Source: JACCZX01 sp963710675 (lineage in GTDB: Bacteria > Pseudomonadota > Gammaproteobacteria > Burkholderiales > Burkholderiaceae_F). From it: a stretch of DNA of 64,000 nt. Positions 55,102 through 63,989 of this stretch are shown one piece after another; positions within the stretch are counted from its first letter, which is position 1, and every line of letters begins with the position of its first letter. The position numbers were made by a program, and so were the translations under genes. Under the pieces are notes generated by a model, which saw nothing but the letters and a program-made list of their open reading frames with translations, had not been told where the DNA came from and did not search any database. The stretch spans positions 35,232-99,231 of the forward strand of contig CAVQBE010000014.1 of the NCBI GenBank assembly GCA_963710675.1, in the 5' to 3' direction.

Positions 55102-55593
55102 TTAATTGAAAGCGGGCGTCTTGCCTTCATGCGCCGCCTTCAGCGTGGCGATGTCGATCTTGACCATCTTCATCATCGCATCGGACGCGCGTTTGGATTT
55201 CTCCTTGTCGGGGTCGGCCATCAGCTTGCCTAGCAGCGTCGGTGTGATCTGCCACGACACGCCGTAGCGGTCTTTCAGCCAGCCGCACGCCTCCGGCTGG
55301 CCGCCTTCGAGCAGCGCGTTCCAGTACTTGTCGATCTCGGCCTGATCTTCGCAGTTGACGACGAACGACACTGCGTGGTTGAACGGATCCATCTGGCCGG
55401 CGGTCATCGCCGTGAAGTCCTGCCCAAACAGAACGAACTCGACGACCTTGACCGACCCCGGCGGGCCGCTCGGAGATTCGCTCTGCATCGCGGTGACGCG
55501 GACGACACGCGAATTAGGAAAGATCGACGTGTAGAACTTGGCGGCCTCTTCGGCCTCCTTGGCGTACCAGAGGAACGGGGTGATCTTTTGCAT
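55102..55593 (-). CDS. PhnB/VOC-like protein (3-demethylubiquinone methyltransferase-type fold)
   Basis: The protein has 163 residues. The N-terminal segment ITPFLWYAKEAEEAAKFYTS and the later QPEACGWLKDRYGVSWQITP are diagnostic of the PhnB/YybH-type VOC proteins (PF06983). It is probably not a methyltransferase in spite of the family name. It lies nine bases before the VOC gene and after the reductase-like gene at 55631 in the ArsR operon. Confidence 0.9.
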   Translation of the reverse strand: MQKITPFLWYAKEAEEAAKFYTSIFPNSRVVRVTAMQSESPSGPPGSVKVVEFVLFGQDFTAMTAGQMDPFNHAVSFVVNCEDQAEIDKYWNALLEGGQPEACGWLKDRYGVSWQITPTLLGKLMADPDKEKSKRASDAMMKMVKIDIATLKAAHEGKTPAFN

Positions 55594-55630
55594 GGGTTAC
55601 TCCTTGGGGTGAAATGGACGATAACTGCGG

Positions 55631-56302
55631 TTAGCCCTCGCGCTTCATCCGCTCCTGACGGGCGATCTCACGCTTGCTGGGTGAATCGAGCGCGGTGTCG
55701 CCGATCTTGATCTCCCCGTCGCGCTCGTAGTGGCCGATGATCAGGCCGTTTGGAGAGACGCGCGAGCTGGTCAGCTTGAACGAATGCGGCGCCGAGCCGT
55801 CGGCGAAGAGCTTCTTGCCGCCGCCAAGCACGACCGGCACCGTGAAGATGCTCATTGCGTCGACGAGGTCGTTGGCGAGAAGTGCATGCACGAGTTCGGT
55901 ACTGCCCTGTGTGACGAGGTTAGGACCGTCTTCTTGCTTCAGGCGCTTCACGTCGGCGAAATCGCGCAGCAGCACCGAGCCCGCCCAGCTCGTGTCGACA
56001 TCGCCCGAGCGCGAAACGGCGTACTTCTTAATCTGGTTAAACAACTTGGCAATGCCACCATCTGAGCCGCCTTCATCGTAGTAGGGCCAGTGGGCGGCGA
56101 AGATCTCGTAGGTCTTGCGACCGAGCAGGAGGTCGAATTTCTCCTTGAAGAGGCGGTCGATCTCTTCGCCGAACTCCTGATTGAAATAGGGCATCACCCA
56201 GCCGCCGAACTTGAATCCCTTGGTCGGATCCTCGGTCGGGCCGCCGGGCGCCTGCATGACGCCATCCATGGAAACCATGGCGCCGACGATTATCTTTCGC
56301 AT
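55631..56302 (-). CDS. RibD_C/dihydrofolate-reductase-fold protein
   Basis: The protein has 223 residues of the RibD C-terminal domain family: IIVGAMVSMDGVMQAPGGP, then DLLLGRKTYEIFAAHWPYY, then NLVTQGSTELVHALLAN, then VPVVLGGGKKLFADG. The fold binds NADPH. The likely role is a reductase of unknown substrate. It is in the ArsR operon. Confidence 0.9.
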   Translation of the reverse strand: MRKIIVGAMVSMDGVMQAPGGPTEDPTKGFKFGGWVMPYFNQEFGEEIDRLFKEKFDLLLGRKTYEIFAAHWPYYDEGGSDGGIAKLFNQIKKYAVSRSGDVDTSWAGSVLLRDFADVKRLKQEDGPNLVTQGSTELVHALLANDLVDAMSIFTVPVVLGGGKKLFADGSAPHSFKLTSSRVSPNGLIIGHYERDGEIKIGDTALDSPSKREIARQERMKREG

Positions 56303-56323
56303 GTCCTCTCCTGGTGTCGCTTT

Positions 56324-57076
56324 CTACGAGTACGCGAGCGCCGGCTCGAAATCGCCGCGGCCCTCAGGTGTGGTGTCGAGCAGATGCCAGAGCGGATCTA
56401 TCAAGTCGTTATGGCGGTATTCCTGGCCGGGATCGGCTGGCACGTAAAGCAGCTCGCAGCTCCAGAAGTGGCGCACTCCGCTCGCATCGCGGCGAAACAC
56501 GTTAAGCATCGGCATGTCCCACTCTTCGCCGTCCTTAAAGTCCTGCTGGCGGCGCATCGCGGGACTTAGTCCGCGCGAATCACCGAAGTAGTCGCGGCTG
56601 TAGTTATTCCCCGCCGTGGAGAGAAACGTCAGGTGGTCCCAGCCGCGCTCACGCGCAAAAGCGAGAAGGCGTGCGAGCGGTGACTTCGCAACGATGAACA
56701 GATTCATTCGCTGCGGCGCGTGGCGAGCAACGCCGTCGAGGCTGTCGAGCGTATGCGTGCATCCCGAACACGGCTGGTCGCGCTCAGGTCCGTACATGAA
56801 GCTGTAAATCGCAAGGCTGTCCTTGCCCGGCGCGAACAACTCGGACAGCTTCATTTGCGCCGGGCGCCGGTTACGGTCGAGACCCTCAAAGACGTAGTCC
56901 TCGCGCACCAAGCCGCCGGGCGGAAGTGCGCGCCGCTGCGCGCTCACGCGCTCGATCTGGCGTCGCAGCGCAATCTCTTCGTCGAGCAGCGCGTTGCGCG
57001 CGGTGCGATAGGCGGAGTTTTCGCCGGGAAATTGGAGATGTTCGAGTTGGCGTTGCGGTTTGGGATCGTCATGCAT
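56324..57076 (-). CDS. DUF899-family thioredoxin-like protein
   Basis: The protein has 250 residues of DUF899 (PF05988): EHLQFPGENSAYRTARNALL, then EDYVFEG, then SELFAPGKDSLAIYSFMYGP, then CSGCTHTLDSLDG (the CXXC-like motif), then SRDYFGDSRG. These are predicted thioredoxin-fold dehalogenase or oxidoreductase proteins. The start at 57076 has AGGAGAAACG upstream; a longer frame runs into the YCII gene. It is in the ArsR operon. Confidence 0.88.
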   Translation of the reverse strand: MHDDPKPQRQLEHLQFPGENSAYRTARNALLDEEIALRRQIERVSAQRRALPPGGLVREDYVFEGLDRNRRPAQMKLSELFAPGKDSLAIYSFMYGPERDQPCSGCTHTLDSLDGVARHAPQRMNLFIVAKSPLARLLAFARERGWDHLTFLSTAGNNYSRDYFGDSRGLSPAMRRQQDFKDGEEWDMPMLNVFRRDASGVRHFWSCELLYVPADPGQEYRHNDLIDPLWHLLDTTPEGRGDFEPALAYS

Positions 57077-57147
57077 ATGCGTTTCTCCTGCGAACGAAAT
57101 ATTTTCCCGTTTGCCGACCGCGCTGTGTGATCGGCCGGCTAACGCAG

Positions 57148-57498
57148 TTACATCTTTGGCATCGGCAGACACTCCATGATCTCCACAGCATGGCCGGGAA
57201 ATATCGTGAAGTGCGGGTGATTCTCGAAAAGTTTTGCAGCGGCCTCGTGCGATTCGGCTTGGACGATCGTGTACGCGGCTATCTCATTCTTCGTGTCTGA
57301 AATACCGTGCTTTGAGATGAGCTTGGTTTTGCCGAGCGGTGTCCCTTGGTCAACGATCGCTTTCTGGTTGACCGTCCCCCACTTGTTCCATGCCTCCATC
57401 CCTGCCGCTTCGCGCTCCTTGCGCTTTTCTTCACCCAGCTTCTTCCAATCGGCAATTGCCGACGCCGAACCCATATAGATCGCCAAGAACTTTTTCAT
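57148..57498 (-). CDS. YCII-like small protein
   Basis: The protein has 116 residues with the YCII-related fold: FLAIYMGSASAIADWKKLGE, then GISDTKNEIAAYTIVQAES, then HPHFTIFPGHAVEIMECLP. It is often encoded with SRPBCC and ArsR genes. It begins within the stop of the SRPBCC gene (4-bp overlap). Confidence 0.85.
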   Translation of the reverse strand: MKKFLAIYMGSASAIADWKKLGEEKRKEREAAGMEAWNKWGTVNQKAIVDQGTPLGKTKLISKHGISDTKNEIAAYTIVQAESHEAAAKLFENHPHFTIFPGHAVEIMECLPMPKM

Positions 57499-57938
57499 CG
57501 CGCTCCTTCATGCGAAAGCAAATATTTTTCCAATTTGTCGAGCGCACCGTTCCAGCCTTCGGTATGGCCCTTGCGTGACTCCTCGCTGCTGAGCATCGCG
57601 TGGGTGAAGACAAGCTCGGTACCGCCGTCAATCGGCCGCAGATCAATCTCGATACGCGATTCGCCGCCGTCATCCTCATCCGCAAGCCAGCGCCACGTCA
57701 TCGCAAGCCGTTCGGGCGGCTTGACTTCGAGGTATTCGCCACTGCTCTCGTGTTCAGTGCCGTCAAGCATGCGAAAGCGAACCTTGAAGTGGCCACCAAC
57801 GCGCGCGTCGCTCTCGGCGAACAGCACCGGACCGGCATCAGGCCCCCACCAATGCGAGATGCCTTCCGGAGTAGTGAGCGCGTCGAACACGATCGAAGGG
57901 CGCGCCTTGATTCGGCGCACAAGAGTGAGGCTTGTCAT
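57495..57938 (-). CDS. SRPBCC (AHSA1-like) domain protein
   Basis: The protein has 147 residues of the START/SRPBCC fold: TLVRRIKARPSIVFDALTTP, then ISHWWGPDAGPV, then EYLEVKPPERLAMTWRW, and HTEGWNGALDKLEKYL at the end. AHSA1-type members bind small hydrophobic ligands. It overlaps the ArsR gene by four bases (ATGA) and is very likely translationally coupled to it. Confidence 0.92.
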   Translation of the reverse strand: MTSLTLVRRIKARPSIVFDALTTPEGISHWWGPDAGPVLFAESDARVGGHFKVRFRMLDGTEHESSGEYLEVKPPERLAMTWRWLADEDDGGESRIEIDLRPIDGGTELVFTHAMLSSEESRKGHTEGWNGALDKLEKYLLSHEGAR

Positions 57939-58303
57939 CGGCGTTTTTTTCTCGGTGAAGTTTTGCGTGCTTGCGCTTCTTGCCTCTCGGCGTAGACGGT
58001 GAGCCGGTCAAGGCTGGCGGACCAGAATTTCTCGTAGCGATGCAGCCACGCCATAGCGTCGGCCATCGGCTTCGGTGAAAGCCGAACCAACATCGTGCGG
58101 CCGGTCTTTGCGCGCGTGATCAGGCGCGCATCCTCAAGTACATCGAGGTGCTTCATCACGGCCGGCAACGACATGCATATCGGTTGCGCCAGCTCGCTGA
58201 TGGAAGCACAGTCGGCTTGTGCGAGGCGTTGCAGGATTGCACGTCGCGCGGGACTGACAAGCGCGCCGAATATCTGATCTAAACGATCACTATAGTTCAC
58301 CAT
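57935..58303 (-). CDS. ArsR-family transcriptional repressor
   Basis: The protein has 122 residues of the winged-helix ArsR family: LDQIFGALVSPARRAILQRL, then SISELAQPICMSLPAVMKHL (helix-turn-helix), then DARLITRAKTGR. It is the first gene of a seven-gene operon that runs to 54739. The start codon lies inside a perfect inverted repeat at 58290-58317, so it is probably autoregulated. Metal-sensing cysteines typical of ArsR are absent, so the ligand is likely organic. Confidence 0.92.
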   Translation of the reverse strand: MVNYSDRLDQIFGALVSPARRAILQRLAQADCASISELAQPICMSLPAVMKHLDVLEDARLITRAKTGRTMLVRLSPKPMADAMAWLHRYEKFWSASLDRLTVYAERQEAQARKTSPRKKRR

Positions 58304-58317
58304 TTGGTGAACTATAG
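58290..58317. promoter_or_regulatory. Operator of the ArsR operon overlapping the start codon
   Basis: CTATAGTTCACC, a four-base spacer and GGTGAACTATAG form a perfect 12-base inverted repeat. The start codon of the ArsR gene (58303-58301) sits in its centre, so the repressor would cover its own initiation site and probably the promoter as well. Confidence 0.8.
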
Positions 58318-58431
58318 GTCGATAGGCTTGTGCGTGTCAAACGGACGAGGATCGCAGTAGGCTTCGCAGCGCGTTCTACGCCACAACGCAGCAGCACGGT
58401 GAAGAACACCGTAAACATCTAGACGACTACT

Positions 58432-59403
58432 TCAACAGCCGGCGACGCACTTTCCTGCATTATCGAAGGACATCGTCTTGCCGCTCAGCGGAAGATGAAC
58501 CGCTACCTTTGCCGCTTTCACGAACGTATCGGTCTTGCTTCCCGGCACCACTTTGCCGCCTTTGGTCCCGACTTCGTTTACATGCGATGGGATTACGGCG
58601 TTGGGTCTGACCAGCTCGTTGATCACGTAGGCCGCTTCCTTTGGGCCGGTCGTAAAGTTATCCCCGATATTCATCACTGCAAGCTTGGCGTTGTAGTGGC
58701 CGCGCACGACTCTGTCCTGATCAGCCGTGATGCCGGTATCGCCCGAAAGGTAAACGACGAGCCCATTGCTGAAAGTGAGCACGTAGCCGGTCGCCTGACC
58801 CACATCGCCGGCAATTCCCGCGGCCTTCATGCTCTTGCCAAGCTCTCCACCGATGTAGTCCGGGTCAAGACCGTTGCTGTGCAAGGCGTGCACGGTCGCG
58901 ATCGTCACACCACCGACTCTGACGCTTCCGCCGAAGCGGGCCAGGATCGAATCCTTCGGGTCACCTCCGTTTGCAGCGAGCTTGGCGGCAAAGAACGCAG
59001 GCATTTCGCTGCCCGTCACGATTTTCGCTTTCTTCGCCAGCGCGATGTTGACCGAGTTCGAATTCGGCATTGCGGACACCGATATGTCGGGGCTTTCACA
59101 GGTACCGGCGTTGGGAGCCTTGCTGTGAGCGTTGCCGGCGTGGTCTCCGTGCATGTGGCTGACCAGAATGACGTCGATCTTGCCAAGCCGTGGATCGGTC
59201 GGTCCGGCGACTGTTCGGGCAGCGTCGTAAAGGATGCGCGTGCCGTTGGGATCTTCGAACACGAGCGCGCGGTCCTGCGGGCACAACTCGCCGTCGTGGC
59301 TCCCCAGCGGGGTGACCTTCACTTCCTGTGCCACCGCGGACTGCGCTATCAGTGCGATCCAACATCCGAAGGTTGTTGCCAACACCGCCGATTTTTTATT
59401 CAT
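58432..59403 (-). CDS. Secreted metallo-beta-lactamase-fold hydrolase
   Basis: The protein has 323 residues with a signal peptide (FGCWIALIAQSAVA). The metal motif reads SHMHGDHAGN (HxHxDH), with the later His in VHALHSNG, Asp in YLSGDTG and His in PSHVNE. The MBL-fold enzymes of this type (UlaG/lactonase-like) act on phosphodiesters or lactones. The start at 59403 is supported by AAAGGAACG upstream and by the signal peptide. Confidence 0.9.
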   Translation of the reverse strand: MNKKSAVLATTFGCWIALIAQSAVAQEVKVTPLGSHDGELCPQDRALVFEDPNGTRILYDAARTVAGPTDPRLGKIDVILVSHMHGDHAGNAHSKAPNAGTCESPDISVSAMPNSNSVNIALAKKAKIVTGSEMPAFFAAKLAANGGDPKDSILARFGGSVRVGGVTIATVHALHSNGLDPDYIGGELGKSMKAAGIAGDVGQATGYVLTFSNGLVVYLSGDTGITADQDRVVRGHYNAKLAVMNIGDNFTTGPKEAAYVINELVRPNAVIPSHVNEVGTKGGKVVPGSKTDTFVKAAKVAVHLPLSGKTMSFDNAGKCVAGC

Positions 59404-59458
59404 ATTGCGTTCCTTTGGCCCTGTGTCATCAAAATCGTGCCGTAGACCCGGATGCTGT

Positions 59459-60013
59459 CTAAGCGCGCAAGGCGTCAGCCAGCAACAAACGCGCCTTTTC
59501 CCAGTCGCGGCGCACTGTGCGGTCCGTGATATCGAGCGCAGCGGCAATCTCCTCCTCATTCAAGCCGCCGAAATAGCGCATTTCAACCACTTGCACCAAG
59601 CGTGGCTCCTTCGCCGCAAGCGCCTGCAGAGCTTCATGGATTGACAAGATCTGCTCGTCCCCAGCCGGCAGTCCTTGAGCCACCTCCGTATTAAGCGTGA
59701 CGTGCGGCGCGTCGCCGCCGCGACGCTCACGCAAGCGCCCGCGTGCGAAGTCGACAATGATCGAACGCATCGCACGCGACGCATAGGCAAGGAAATGCGT
59801 GCGGTCGTTGAGTACGAGCCGACCGGCCTGTGCGAGCTTCAGATAGCACTCGTTGATCAGTACAGCTGTCTCGAGCATCGTGTGGCGACCGCCGCGCGCC
59901 AACCGTGCGTGCGCCAGCCGACGTAACTCCGGCTGTAACTCAGTGAACAAAGCATCCACCGCCGATTGGTCACCGGTACGTGCGTGTCGGAGTAGCTCTG
60001 TGATGTCGCCCAT
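59459..60013 (-). CDS. ECF-type sigma factor (Sigma70_ECF family)
   Basis: The protein has 184 residues of the ECF-like sigma family (PF07638): TELLRHARTGDQSAVDALFT (region 2), HFLAYASRAMRSIIVDFARG, and region 4 as EMRYFGGLNEEEIAAALDIT with DRTVRRDWEKARLLL. Such factors often act with a Ser/Thr kinase, as with the one at 61031. The TauE/SafE gene (plus strand) lies between them, so the usual adjacency is broken. Confidence 0.92.
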   Translation of the reverse strand: MGDITELLRHARTGDQSAVDALFTELQPELRRLAHARLARGGRHTMLETAVLINECYLKLAQAGRLVLNDRTHFLAYASRAMRSIIVDFARGRLRERRGGDAPHVTLNTEVAQGLPAGDEQILSIHEALQALAAKEPRLVQVVEMRYFGGLNEEEIAAALDITDRTVRRDWEKARLLLADALRA

Positions 60014-60176
60014 CGCCTTGTAGCGATGCTAAATCCGATACCGGCGGCCAGAAAGCCGTCCTTCTCGGCTTATAGCGGCTACGCGTCGGCCGGTGCATGT
60101 CCGGTTCGACCCCGCCGCGGCGTGTTCCATGGTGAGCGTGGTCAATTCGGCCCGCACCGTCAGGTGAGGTGCTCCC

Positions 60177-61034
60177 ATGATGGTCTATTTAGCTTTGCTT
60201 TTGGCAGGAATCGCGAGCGGCTTCATGGCCGGCTTGCTGGGAATCGGCGGCGGGTTTGTGATGGTCCCCGTATTGATACTGCTGTTGCCGATGCTTGGGA
60301 TCGATCCCGCAATAGTGCCAAAGGTGGCGGTCGCGACTTCGTTAGCCGCGATGGTTCCGACAGCCTGTTCAGCTGTTTTCGCGCAGTATCGGCGTGGCGC
60401 GCTCGACATTCGGTGGGTAAGACGGTTGACTCCCGCAGCGGCAATCGGAGCAGTGATCGGCTCACAAGTGGCTGCCGCCGCCAACGGCCGCTGGGTGGCC
60501 ATGGTGTTTGTGGTCTATACGGCATGCGTTGCCCTGAAGATGGCGCGCGGGTCGGATGCTGACGGCAGAGCGGCGCGTATCGCGGGTGCATTTCCGGTGC
60601 CGCTGGTCGGTGGGGTCATCGGCACCTTTGCTTCGATCGCCGGCATCGGCGGCGCCAGCCTCACCGTTCCGTTTCTGTTATCGGCGCGGGTCGAGATGAA
60701 GCGCGCGCTTGCGGTGTCGAGCGCTGTCGGCCTGGCAATTGCGCTCGCCGGCGGTTCAGGCTTCGCCATCGCGTCGGCTTCTGCGGCGACAGGCTCATCC
60801 GAGTTGATCGGATTCATTCACTGGCCGGCAGCGTTGATGATTGCGGTCAGTGCAACCCTTCTGGCGCCAGGCGGAGTGTGCGCAGCCCACAAGTTGCCGG
60901 TGCTTCACCTGAAAAGAGCGTTTGCGGCGGTGTTGGTTGCCGCGTGCACGATCACGCTTGCGAAGGCGGCCAACACCGGGCTGGTCGACTATGCCGCGGC
61001 AGCGCCCGCAACCGCGGTAGCCAGTCGCAACTAG
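60177..61034 (+). CDS. TauE/SafE-family sulfite exporter-like permease
   Basis: The protein has 285 residues with about eight transmembrane helices. The TauE/SafE signature appears in both halves: GIASGFMAGLLGIGGGFVMV and VGGVIGTFASIAGIGGASLT. It probably exports or imports sulfite, sulfoacetate or a similar organic sulfur anion. The start at 60177 follows the GTGAGGTG segment. It ends 4 bases into the stop of the Ser/Thr kinase gene (convergent). Confidence 0.9.
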   Translation: MMVYLALLLAGIASGFMAGLLGIGGGFVMVPVLILLLPMLGIDPAIVPKVAVATSLAAMVPTACSAVFAQYRRGALDIRWVRRLTPAAAIGAVIGSQVAAAANGRWVAMVFVVYTACVALKMARGSDADGRAARIAGAFPVPLVGGVIGTFASIAGIGGASLTVPFLLSARVEMKRALAVSSAVGLAIALAGGSGFAIASASAATGSSELIGFIHWPAALMIAVSATLLAPGGVCAAHKLPVLHLKRAFAAVLVAACTITLAKAANTGLVDYAAAAPATAVASRN

Positions 61035-63763
61035 TTAGCGGCGGGCGGTTTTTGGGTTCCGCCCGCCAGTCGCGTTGCCGTCGCTATATCGGGATGCGAC
61101 GGGTCCACCGTGGCGGCAAGGTGCTCCAATGCATCGGCCGCCTCGCGCCGTGCAGCCTGAATCTGCCCATCCGCTTCGAGTGCGCGCGCGCACATTACGC
61201 CCGCGATCGCCGTGCGGAAAGACCGCGGCTTGCCGCCCTGCAACGACACGGCCTGCGCGCGTGCCGTGGTGGCCAGTTCCAACGCCGCGCTGGACTCGCC
61301 GCGAGCAAGCGCCACTTCGGCCATACCAAGTTTCGCGATCACGGCCGATGCCTGCTGCGGAGCCGCCTGAAGTGCCTGCTCGAACGCGGCTTGCGCGGCT
61401 GAGTGATCGCCTGTAGCTAGCGCGATGCGTCCTTCGATTAACGATCGCGTGATGCGATGCGGGTGCGTGGCAGACAGCGTCTCCAGCGCTTTATTGGCAA
61501 GCACCAGCCTGGCGCGTGCGTTATCGAGATGGCCGCGTAACAGTTCCACAGAAGCCCGTCCGAGATGCGAGCCCACCAGCGCTGTCACGGTATTGCGCTC
61601 GGCTGCAAGCGTCTCGGCCTCGCCGTAGTTCGCTTCGGCTTCATCGATACGCCCTTGAAATTCGAGGGAGCGCGCGCGGTTATTCAAGAGAAAGGGCGAA
61701 CGTCCTTCAGCACCAGCAAGTTCGAGCGCCTGCTCCACAAGCTCCAACGCGCGCCGCACATCGCCGCCGCCCACATTGATGACGGCCCAGTTGTTCAACA
61801 GAGTGACTGTATGAGCGGACGCGCCGACCCCCAACGCCTGTTGCCGCTCGTACGCCGCAGCAAAGTGCTGGTCGGCTTCCGCCATTCGTCCGTGCAAGCT
61901 AAAAGCCGCTCCGAGGTATGCAAGGATCGACGCTTCGAGCCTACGCGCGCGCTTACGCTGGCCGCGCACGCTCTGCAAAGCCGCTTCGGCATGATGCAGC
62001 GCCGCCTCGGCGTCGTTGTTTCCAATTGCCAGCTGGGCCAAGTAATGGTGCGCCTCGCTGCGGAGCACGGCATCGATGCCCGGCCTACTAAGCACCGTCT
62101 CGATAGCACTGCGCGCCTCTGCATAGCGTCCGGTCCCGCCCACCGCCAGCGCACGGTTGATCACAATGCTATCGAGAACGCCCGGGTCGGCACCGCCACT
62201 GATGAGCCCCAACGCACGATCGCTCAGGCGAATCGCCTCCGCCGTGTTGCCAAGCGTATACATCGACGCGGAGATCATCGACAGCACCAGCGCGTGCACT
62301 TCGGCATCGGACTCGAGCTCGGGCCCAATCAGCGCCTCGGTGCGTTGAAGTAATTCCTCAGCGGTCAGTGCCCGACCGCCGCGCGCAGCATCGGTGATCA
62401 GCGTGTTGAGGAAGCTAACCACCCCTTCCTGGCGTTCGACCAGGCGCAGTGCACGATCGCGCTCGCGAGTCGCGGCGCGCGCCTGCCATAGCGCAATACC
62501 CATCCCCGCCGCGAAAACAATCGCCAGTAACGCAGCGGCGCCGACGCCGAGGCCAAGGGCGAAGGCGGCCGTAATCAACGCCGCCGCGATCAGCGGCATG
62601 CGGAAGCGGCGCACGAATCGAGTGATCCGGTAAGTCAGCGAGTCCGGCCGCGCCACGACGCGATGACCCGCGAGGTGACTCTCGATGTCCTGACTTAGTG
62701 CATCGACAGTGGCGTAGCGCTCGGTGGAATTCTTCTTCAGCGCCTTGTTCAGGATTGCGTCGAGGTCGCCTCTTAAATCACGCTTAGCCGCCGGATCGGT
62801 GGCAGTTGCACTGGCGAGCGGCGCATCGACGGTGGCGATCGTTTCCTCGAGCTCGGCCGCGCTGCCGCGCTTGAGCTTGTACGGTTTGGCGCCGGCAAGC
62901 AGCTCGTATGCGACCACACCCAGGCTGTAGACATCGCTTGCGGTGCCGATCGGCTCGCCGCGAATCTGCTCGGGACTCGCATAGTCCAGCGTCAGCGCGC
63001 GGCCCGCGATGTGGGTGAGCTGTGTCTCCTGTGTGCGGTCGCCTTCCATCAGCTTGGCGATGCCGAAGTCGAGCAGCCGCACTTGACCGTCAGTGGTCAC
63101 GAGGATGTTGGACGGCTTTAGATCCCGGTGCACGACCAATCGGCTGTGGGCGAAGGCCACGGCTTGAGCTACCTGCAGCAGCAGCGCTAACCGCGACTGG
63201 GTGTTCAGTACCCGCTCTCGGCAGTAGACATCGATCGGTTGGCCCTCGACGTATTCGAGTGCAAGAAACGGCCGGCCCTGCGTATCCGTACCCGCGTCGT
63301 ACAGCCGCGCGATATTGGGATGCTCGAGCGACGCCAGGATGTCACGCTCACGCGCCATGCGCTCGGCTAGACCACGAGCCCAGGAAGCCCGCGGCAGCTT
63401 CAACGCCACCTTCCGCTTCAGCGTTCCATCGGCGCGCTCAGCCAGCCACACCGCGCCCATGCCACCCACACCGAGTTCGCGTAGCAGCCGATAGGGACCG
63501 ACCAGCGCACCGGCCTTTAGATCGCTCTCGTCAAGCGCCAGCGCCGGACCGTCGCTGCGTGGAAGCGTGTCGAGCCAGTGAGCCGTTTCAACGCCGGCCG
63601 AACGCTGCAACAGAGAGTGCAACGCAGGCTTCAGATGCTCATGCTCGGCAGCCAGCGAATCGAGCCACGCCAGCCGATCCGACGGCGCGAGCTCTAACGC
63701 GCGGTCCAGCAATTCGCTAAAGACCTTCCAACTCGATTCGGTGAGATCGGCTGCGGCCGGCAT
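61031..63763 (-). CDS. Membrane Ser/Thr protein kinase with TPR-like C-terminus
   Basis: The protein has 910 residues. A PknB-type kinase domain (about 90-340) shows GVGGMGAVWLAE (glycine loop), Lys122 (VALKL), HRDLKPSN with Asp214, and DFG with Asp232. One or two transmembrane helices follow (about 400-430). The long C-terminus is helical and repeats TPR-like units (LGNTAEAIRLSDRALGLIS, EAALHHAEAALQSVRG). With the ECF factor at 59459 it is the typical ECF-kinase pair, in which the kinase is thought to phosphorylate the sigma factor; this is family knowledge. Confidence 0.92.
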   Translation of the reverse strand: MPAAADLTESSWKVFSELLDRALELAPSDRLAWLDSLAAEHEHLKPALHSLLQRSAGVETAHWLDTLPRSDGPALALDESDLKAGALVGPYRLLRELGVGGMGAVWLAERADGTLKRKVALKLPRASWARGLAERMARERDILASLEHPNIARLYDAGTDTQGRPFLALEYVEGQPIDVYCRERVLNTQSRLALLLQVAQAVAFAHSRLVVHRDLKPSNILVTTDGQVRLLDFGIAKLMEGDRTQETQLTHIAGRALTLDYASPEQIRGEPIGTASDVYSLGVVAYELLAGAKPYKLKRGSAAELEETIATVDAPLASATATDPAAKRDLRGDLDAILNKALKKNSTERYATVDALSQDIESHLAGHRVVARPDSLTYRITRFVRRFRMPLIAAALITAAFALGLGVGAAALLAIVFAAGMGIALWQARAATRERDRALRLVERQEGVVSFLNTLITDAARGGRALTAEELLQRTEALIGPELESDAEVHALVLSMISASMYTLGNTAEAIRLSDRALGLISGGADPGVLDSIVINRALAVGGTGRYAEARSAIETVLSRPGIDAVLRSEAHHYLAQLAIGNNDAEAALHHAEAALQSVRGQRKRARRLEASILAYLGAAFSLHGRMAEADQHFAAAYERQQALGVGASAHTVTLLNNWAVINVGGGDVRRALELVEQALELAGAEGRSPFLLNNRARSLEFQGRIDEAEANYGEAETLAAERNTVTALVGSHLGRASVELLRGHLDNARARLVLANKALETLSATHPHRITRSLIEGRIALATGDHSAAQAAFEQALQAAPQQASAVIAKLGMAEVALARGESSAALELATTARAQAVSLQGGKPRSFRTAIAGVMCARALEADGQIQAARREAADALEHLAATVDPSHPDIATATRLAGGTQKPPAAN

Positions 63764-63989
63764 GGGTTCCGGATTCTAGTTTCCGCCAAGCGCGACGACT
63801 TTTTCTTCGTATTCCATGGCCGCCATGTCCGGTTCCTGTACCAAATGTCGTGTTCCAGATGAGGTGCCTTATTCCATCGCAGCACCTTGGGGCAACAGCG
63901 GCACCAATGCCAGCGTGACTGATGGGAACCCTTCGGGTCAAGACAGTAGCCCCGTCACGGCGCAGCCCGAACAACAACTAAGAGGTCGT

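Noticed and set aside
63717..63977. Minus-strand frame before the Ser/Thr kinase start
   Set aside because: It overlaps the kinase N-terminus in another frame and is Arg/His-rich without family features.
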